Assembly (NCBI GenBank): GCA_016789295.1
Contig: JAEUQL010000126.1
Span: 1-9,158 of the forward strand
Reading direction: 5' to 3'
DNA length: 9,158 nucleotides
Source: Blastocatellia bacterium
Lineage (GTDB): Bacteria > Acidobacteriota > Blastocatellia > Chloracidobacteriales > JADJPF01
Shown here: in pieces, positions 6,109 to 9,158 of the stretch
How positions within the stretch are numbered: the stretch's first letter is position 1
Layout: the number at the start of each line of letters is the position of its first letter
The notes under the pieces: generated by a model
Told to the model about the DNA's origin: nothing
Databases searched by the model: none
What the model saw: the letters and a program-made list of their open reading frames with translations, nothing else
Made by a program: the position numbers and the translations under genes

Positions 6109-6450
6109 ATGAACTGTATTTTCTGTTCAATAGTAGAAGGTAAAATACCTGCAAAGATTGTTTATCAAGACACCGAAGTCATAGCTTTTCATGATGTTAG
6201 TCCTAAAGCTCCTACACATCTGCTTGTAATCCCTCGCGAGCACATAGATTCGTTAAATGGCGCAAAAGCAGAGAATGAGACTTTACTAGGCCACATACTG
6301 CACGTCTGCTCGCAAGTTGCAAAAAATCTCGGTTTGGCAGAGAGTGGCTACAGAGTTGTAACAAACACTGGTGCAGGTGCTGGCCAGAGTGTTTTCCATA
6401 TACACTTCCACCTTCTTGGTGGACGAACACTTGGTTGGCCACCAGGCTAA
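6109..6450 (+). CDS. HIT-family nucleotide-binding hydrolase (HINT-type)
   Basis: This complete 113-residue histidine-triad protein is of the HINT/PKCI branch, which hydrolyses nucleoside phosphoramidates and aminoacyl-adenylates by way of a histidine-AMP intermediate. The N-terminal CIFCSIVEGKIPAKIVY is classic, and Cys3/Cys6 can bind zinc with histidines in a subset of the family. The triad HIHFHLL gives H97, H99 (the expected nucleophile position) and H101, and GAGAGQSVFH before it forms the phosphate loop. The C-terminal GGR-x-LGWPPG is typical of HINT proteins. The ribosome site AGAGG lies about 8 bases upstream. It sits 22 bases after murA with no promoter between them, so the two are likely co-transcribed. 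A terminator follows at once. Confidence 0.95.
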   Translation: MNCIFCSIVEGKIPAKIVYQDTEVIAFHDVSPKAPTHLLVIPREHIDSLNGAKAENETLLGHILHVCSQVAKNLGLAESGYRVVTNTGAGAGQSVFHIHFHLLGGRTLGWPPG

Positions 6451-6453
6451 GGC

Positions 6454-6480
6454 AAGTAGACTCAGCTACTTTTCTGTTTT
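6454..6480 (+). terminator. Terminator of the murA-HIT operon
   Basis: AAGTAG (6454-6459) pairs with CTACTT (6466-6471) around a six-base loop, followed by a T-rich tract to 6480. The loop holds the stop codon (TGA, 6462-6464 on minus) of the convergent methyltransferase gene. The short stem makes it modest evidence. Confidence 0.4.
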
Positions 6481-7415
6481 GCAAGACTGTTTCTTTCCCA
6501 GAAAACGTTGTTGTAGTAGCCTTGTATGTTTTTATTAACAGTAGCCAGAGCAAGCCGTTTTTGGGCTATACAACAGTAGTGCTCATCTATCTCTATTCCA
6601 ATAAAGTGTCGATTTAGCTTTTTGGCAACTGCCGATGTAGTTCCAGAACCGAGAAAAGGATCAAGTATCAAGTCACCTTCATTGCTGCTTGCAAGTATAA
6701 GTTTTGCTAGTAGTTTTTCTGGTTTTTGAGTTGGGTGCTCTGTATTTTCAGACATAGACCAGAAAGGAACAGTTATATCTGTCCATAGGTTTGAAGGATA
6801 AGTAAGACGAAAACGACCAGTTTCATTACTTTCCCAATCTTTTGGCTGACCGTTTTCATTTGTATAAGGAGCTATGACTTGGCGTTTGAGTTTTACAGAT
6901 TCTAGGTTAAATATATAGTTATGAGACTTGGTAAAGTACCAGATATCTTCTGAACAGTTTTTCCAGTTGTTTTTTGCTCCTCTCCCTTTTTCTCGTTCCC
7001 AAGTAATGCGGTTTTGAACTTGAAAATATTTTGCCCCTACTCGGTGTATTGCAGCAGATGATCTCCAATCACCACAAATATATATAGAAGCTGTAGGTTT
7101 AAGCAGTCTAACTGTGCAACTGAGCCAAGAATCGAGCCAATTTTCATAGTCTTCTAAAGATATTTGATAAAAACAGTTTTGGTTAAAAGTTTTAGAAATA
7201 TTGTAAGGAGGATCGGCAAAAAGAAGATCTATAGAGCTTTCTGGTAGATATTGAAGAACCTGAAATAAGTCTTGGCAGATGACTCTGTCAACTACATCTT
7301 CTACGGATTTTAATTCGTGTAAATTTAAAAACTGTTGTTTGTAAAAACTTTTTTCATCTTCTGTTAAGGTAATAGTTTTATTGCGCGATACCAAAAGCTT
7401 ATCTCTGCCCTTCAT
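6462..7415 (-). CDS. Solitary beta-class DNA methyltransferase (N6-adenine or N4-cytosine)
   Basis: This 317-residue S-adenosylmethionine-dependent DNA methyltransferase belongs to the N6_N4_Mtase family. Motif order is catalytic first, cofactor last, which defines the beta class: motif IV DLLFADPPYN (DPPY at 68-71), then a middle region with ITWEREKGRGAKNNWKN (137-153) as part of target recognition, motif X HPTQKP (227-232), motif I LDPFLGSGTT (251-260) and motif II GIEID (273-277). DPPY in beta enzymes usually means adenine N6 methylation, though N4-cytosine cannot be excluded. The site methylated is unknown. No restriction endonuclease gene lies beside it: its neighbours are a HIT hydrolase and a cyclophilin, so it looks like an orphan with an epigenetic or protective role, or a remnant of a restriction system. 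The ribosome site before the ATG is weak. Confidence 0.92.
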   Translation of the reverse strand: MKGRDKLLVSRNKTITLTEDEKSFYKQQFLNLHELKSVEDVVDRVICQDLFQVLQYLPESSIDLLFADPPYNISKTFNQNCFYQISLEDYENWLDSWLSCTVRLLKPTASIYICGDWRSSAAIHRVGAKYFQVQNRITWEREKGRGAKNNWKNCSEDIWYFTKSHNYIFNLESVKLKRQVIAPYTNENGQPKDWESNETGRFRLTYPSNLWTDITVPFWSMSENTEHPTQKPEKLLAKLILASSNEGDLILDPFLGSGTTSAVAKKLNRHFIGIEIDEHYCCIAQKRLALATVNKNIQGYYNNVFWERNSLAKQKSS

Positions 7416-7439
7416 AGTGGTCTGATTTTAAGAAGCAAA

Positions 7440-7468
7440 ATAGTACCGATTTACAGGAGAAAAGGCAA
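7440..7468 (-). promoter_or_regulatory. Candidate promoter for the methyltransferase gene
   Basis: Reading the minus strand, TTGCCT (7463-7468) is followed after exactly 17 bases by TACTAT (7440-7445), each matching four of six consensus bases. Initiation would be near 7433, about 18 bases before the ATG. It lies between the long hairpin and the gene, as expected if the hairpin ends the upstream transcript. Confidence 0.4.
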
Positions 7469-7488
7469 GGTGCGAAATGAAATTTCTT

Positions 7489-7532
7489 AACACTTGAGCT
7501 ACTCCACAAAATTCTTGAGTGGCTCAAGTGTT
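7489..7532 (-). terminator. Long hairpin after the HEAT-cyclophilin gene, likely terminator
   Basis: AACACTTGAGC (7489-7499) is a perfect 11-bp inverted repeat with GCTCAAGTGTT (7522-7532). The stem continues through one T-G wobble and ACTC/GAGT (7501-7504 / 7517-7520), about 16 pairs in all with a 12-base loop. It begins 8 bases past the stop of the cyclophilin gene. The minus-strand tail is only moderately T-rich, so termination could be imperfect or the structure may protect the 3' end. Confidence 0.5.
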
Positions 7533-7539
7533 GAAGCTT

Positions 7540-9158
7540 CTATTCTGTTATGACAACGCGCTCGATAGTATCTCCACGGACTATCTTATCGACTACGTCC
7601 ATGCCTTCAACTACTTGGCCAAAAGATGTATAAGTTCCATCTAAATGCGGCTGTGGAGAGTGGCAGATGAAGAACTGGCTTCCTCCAGTATCTTTACCAG
7701 ACAGAGCCATTCCAACTGTTCCTCTCAAGTAAGGCTTTAAATTCATTTCACATCGCTGCTGAAATCCTGGCCCTCCGTTGCCATCTCCTCTTGGATCTCC
7801 AGCTTGAACAACAAAATTAGGTACAACACGATGAAAACTTATTCCATTAAAGAAGCCTTTTTTTGCAAGCTGCATAAAATTATAGACAGTTACAGGTGAG
7901 TCACGTGTAAACATCTCTATCTTGAGACTACCTTTTGAAGTAATCAACTGTGCATAGACGGGTTTGGTTCTTTCGGTGAGTGCCCAAACTTCTGCATAAA
8001 ACTTTGAATCATGGCCAGTCTTGACTCTGGCTACTGCATTGTCTTGGTTGCCTGAAGTTACAAAACGTAGAAGCTCTGATGCTTGACGGCGTACAAGATA
8101 GTCAGGATCTTTCAATATGCCTTTAAGAAACTCTGCGGTTTCTGGTTTAGGAAATTTTGCAACAGCAGCTACTATTGCCAGTTTTGCATCATTCATTGTA
8201 TCAGCAGATGCTTTCATAAATGCAGATGTTAGAGCTTCAAAGTCTTCATCTTTTCGCGAATCTCCAAGCATTTCAGCCGCAGTTGCTCTAACTATTACAT
8301 CATCAGCTTTTAACTCATCTAAGAGAATTTTGTGTAAGTTTGGGTGTTTAGCTTTTGCTGCTGATTGTGTAATTGTAGGTATTGCTCTTGGATCTAACTT
8401 GCCAAATTTATCTTGAAAAAGAATCTCATCTATAGCTTTGATACCTTTTTCTGTTGCTAGTTCTCCAAGTCCAACAGCAAAGTTTGAGATAGATTGCCAG
8501 TCACCAGACTTGATCTCTACAGACTTGTCATAGTCAAAGAACGCCTCCTCGCCAAACTTGGCTATTGCTACTTCTGTTTCTTGATTTGCACCTATCCTAC
8601 CGGTTGGGATAGTTCTTATCTGTTTGAGTAACCCAAGTGAAGTAGGTTCTTTGAGCAGTCCAAAAGAAGAAGAGAGGACTAGGAGTTGGTTGAGTTCAGA
8701 GCTGAGAGTTGGCTGTTTAATGGTCTTATCTTTAGAATTTTCTGCTACAGACTTTCTATATTGATCCAACAGCTTTTGACCATAAGCTATTAGTGCAGAT
8801 ACAGCCTGTTTATCTCCTATTGCTCCCAGTGCTCTTATAACACTTACTTGTACTTGGACATCGCTATCTGCAAGTACTGCTGTAAGATCTGTAATAGAGT
8901 CTCTACTTTTAGCTGCTCCAAGGAGTTTTGCTGCAGCAGCTCTTGTATGTGGATTTGAATCCTTGAGTAAAGAAGAAGCAGTTGTAATAACTGTTTTTGG
9001 TGCTTTACCAGGGTTTGAAGTAAGTATGCGGGCAAGAGCATTTGTAGCGGTAAACTTGATCTCTGCGTCTGATGATAGAAGTTGCTGTGCTATTGGTTCT
9101 ATAGCTGCTTCTGGATGGATGCGCATCAGTGCATTTATAGACATAAAAGTTAGCAGGG
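7540..9158 (-). CDS. HEAT-repeat protein with C-terminal cyclophilin peptidyl-prolyl isomerase domain (partial, N-terminus off the right edge)
   Basis: A two-part protein. Roughly the first 390 residues visible are tandem HEAT-like helical repeats (for example VIVRATAAEMLGDSR, YLVRRQASELLRFV and VQVQVSVIRALGAIGD), a superhelical scaffold for protein contacts. The last 140 residues are a cyclophilin domain, which interconverts cis and trans prolyl bonds. It carries ISFHRVVPNFVVQAGDP with the catalytic Arg (about R439 counted from the first ATG in the window), GSQFFI and HLDGTYTSFG (H500). Tryptophan at the human Trp121 position is absent, as is usual in bacteria, suggesting weak cyclosporin binding. 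The ATG at 9142-9144 is probably internal: the frame stays open to the edge, the repeat is already under way, and there is no ribosome site or signal peptide. Export of the full protein therefore cannot be judged. A long hairpin follows its stop codon. Confidence 0.92.
   Translation of the reverse strand, partial: LLTFMSINALMRIHPEAAIEPIAQQLLSSDAEIKFTATNALARILTSNPGKAPKTVITTASSLLKDSNPHTRAAAAKLLGAAKSRDSITDLTAVLADSDVQVQVSVIRALGAIGDKQAVSALIAYGQKLLDQYRKSVAENSKDKTIKQPTLSSELNQLLVLSSSFGLLKEPTSLGLLKQIRTIPTGRIGANQETEVAIAKFGEEAFFDYDKSVEIKSGDWQSISNFAVGLGELATEKGIKAIDEILFQDKFGKLDPRAIPTITQSAAKAKHPNLHKILLDELKADDVIVRATAAEMLGDSRKDEDFEALTSAFMKASADTMNDAKLAIVAAVAKFPKPETAEFLKGILKDPDYLVRRQASELLRFVTSGNQDNAVARVKTGHDSKFYAEVWALTERTKPVYAQLITSKGSLKIEMFTRDSPVTVYNFMQLAKKGFFNGISFHRVVPNFVVQAGDPRGDGNGGPGFQQRCEMNLKPYLRGTVGMALSGKDTGGSQFFICHSPQPHLDGTYTSFGQVVEGMDVVDKIVRGDTIERVVITE

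Noticed and set aside
6212..6617. Short frames around the HIT/methyltransferase junction on both strands
   Set aside because: They run antisense or out of frame through two well-supported genes, with no start signals of their own.
8117..8416. Plus-strand open frame of 99 codons
   Set aside because: Antisense to the HEAT repeats; its Ala/Ser-rich product mirrors the repeat codons.
9142..9144. ATG as the true start of the HEAT-cyclophilin gene
   Set aside because: No ribosome site precedes it, the frame stays open to the edge and a HEAT helix is already in progress.
1..9158. CRISPR array, tRNA or rRNA genes, complete insertion sequence
   Set aside because: I saw no regularly spaced direct repeats, no cloverleaf with a GTTCRA arm, no rRNA signature and no transposase or integrase gene.

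Overview
The window is AT-rich bacterial DNA with compact genes on both strands and no rRNA or tRNA. The best taxonomic hint is the secreted von Willebrand factor A (VWA) protein at 3147-4085. Its layout matches the 'VWFA-related Acidobacterial' family, and a HEAT-repeat plus cyclophilin fusion (7540 to the right edge) is also at home in that phylum. I infer an AT-rich member of Acidobacteriota, with moderate confidence. MurA, Sec and lipoprotein signals fit a diderm cell.

Layout, left to right. (1) 1-907, minus: an adenine-deaminase-like purine salvage enzyme, cut at its C-terminus by the window edge. (2) 908-1243: an intergenic region holding a ~160-bp hairpin-bounded segment that resembles a transposase-less IS200/IS605 derivative, then candidate promoters. 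(3) 1244-2433, plus: two lipoprotein genes overlapping by ATGA. The first has a C-terminal region that recalls BECR/EndoU-type RNase toxins. (4) 2434-2847, minus: a small unknown protein built from an internal duplication, ending exactly against the lipoprotein pair. (5) 2848-3146: a divergent intergenic region with a promoter candidate and a leader of three tandem hairpins in front of (6) the VWA protein gene. (7) 4235-4684: a four-helix membrane protein of unknown function. (8) 4827-6450: murA and a HIT-family nucleotide-binding hydrolase, probably one operon. (9) 6462-7415, minus: a solitary beta-class DNA methyltransferase. (10) 7540-9158, minus: a HEAT-repeat/cyclophilin protein whose N-terminus lies beyond the window.

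No single pathway unites the window. It is a housekeeping backbone (purine salvage, peptidoglycan precursor synthesis, HIT hydrolase, peptidyl-prolyl isomerase) with interspersed secreted or membrane proteins of unknown role and one orphan methyltransferase. The less ordinary points are the IS605-like non-coding element, the coupled lipoprotein pair, the triple-hairpin leader, and the two convergent gene junctions where a terminator hairpin carries a stop codon of the opposing gene in its loop. I did not find a clear new multi-gene system; the lipoprotein pair is the nearest candidate.
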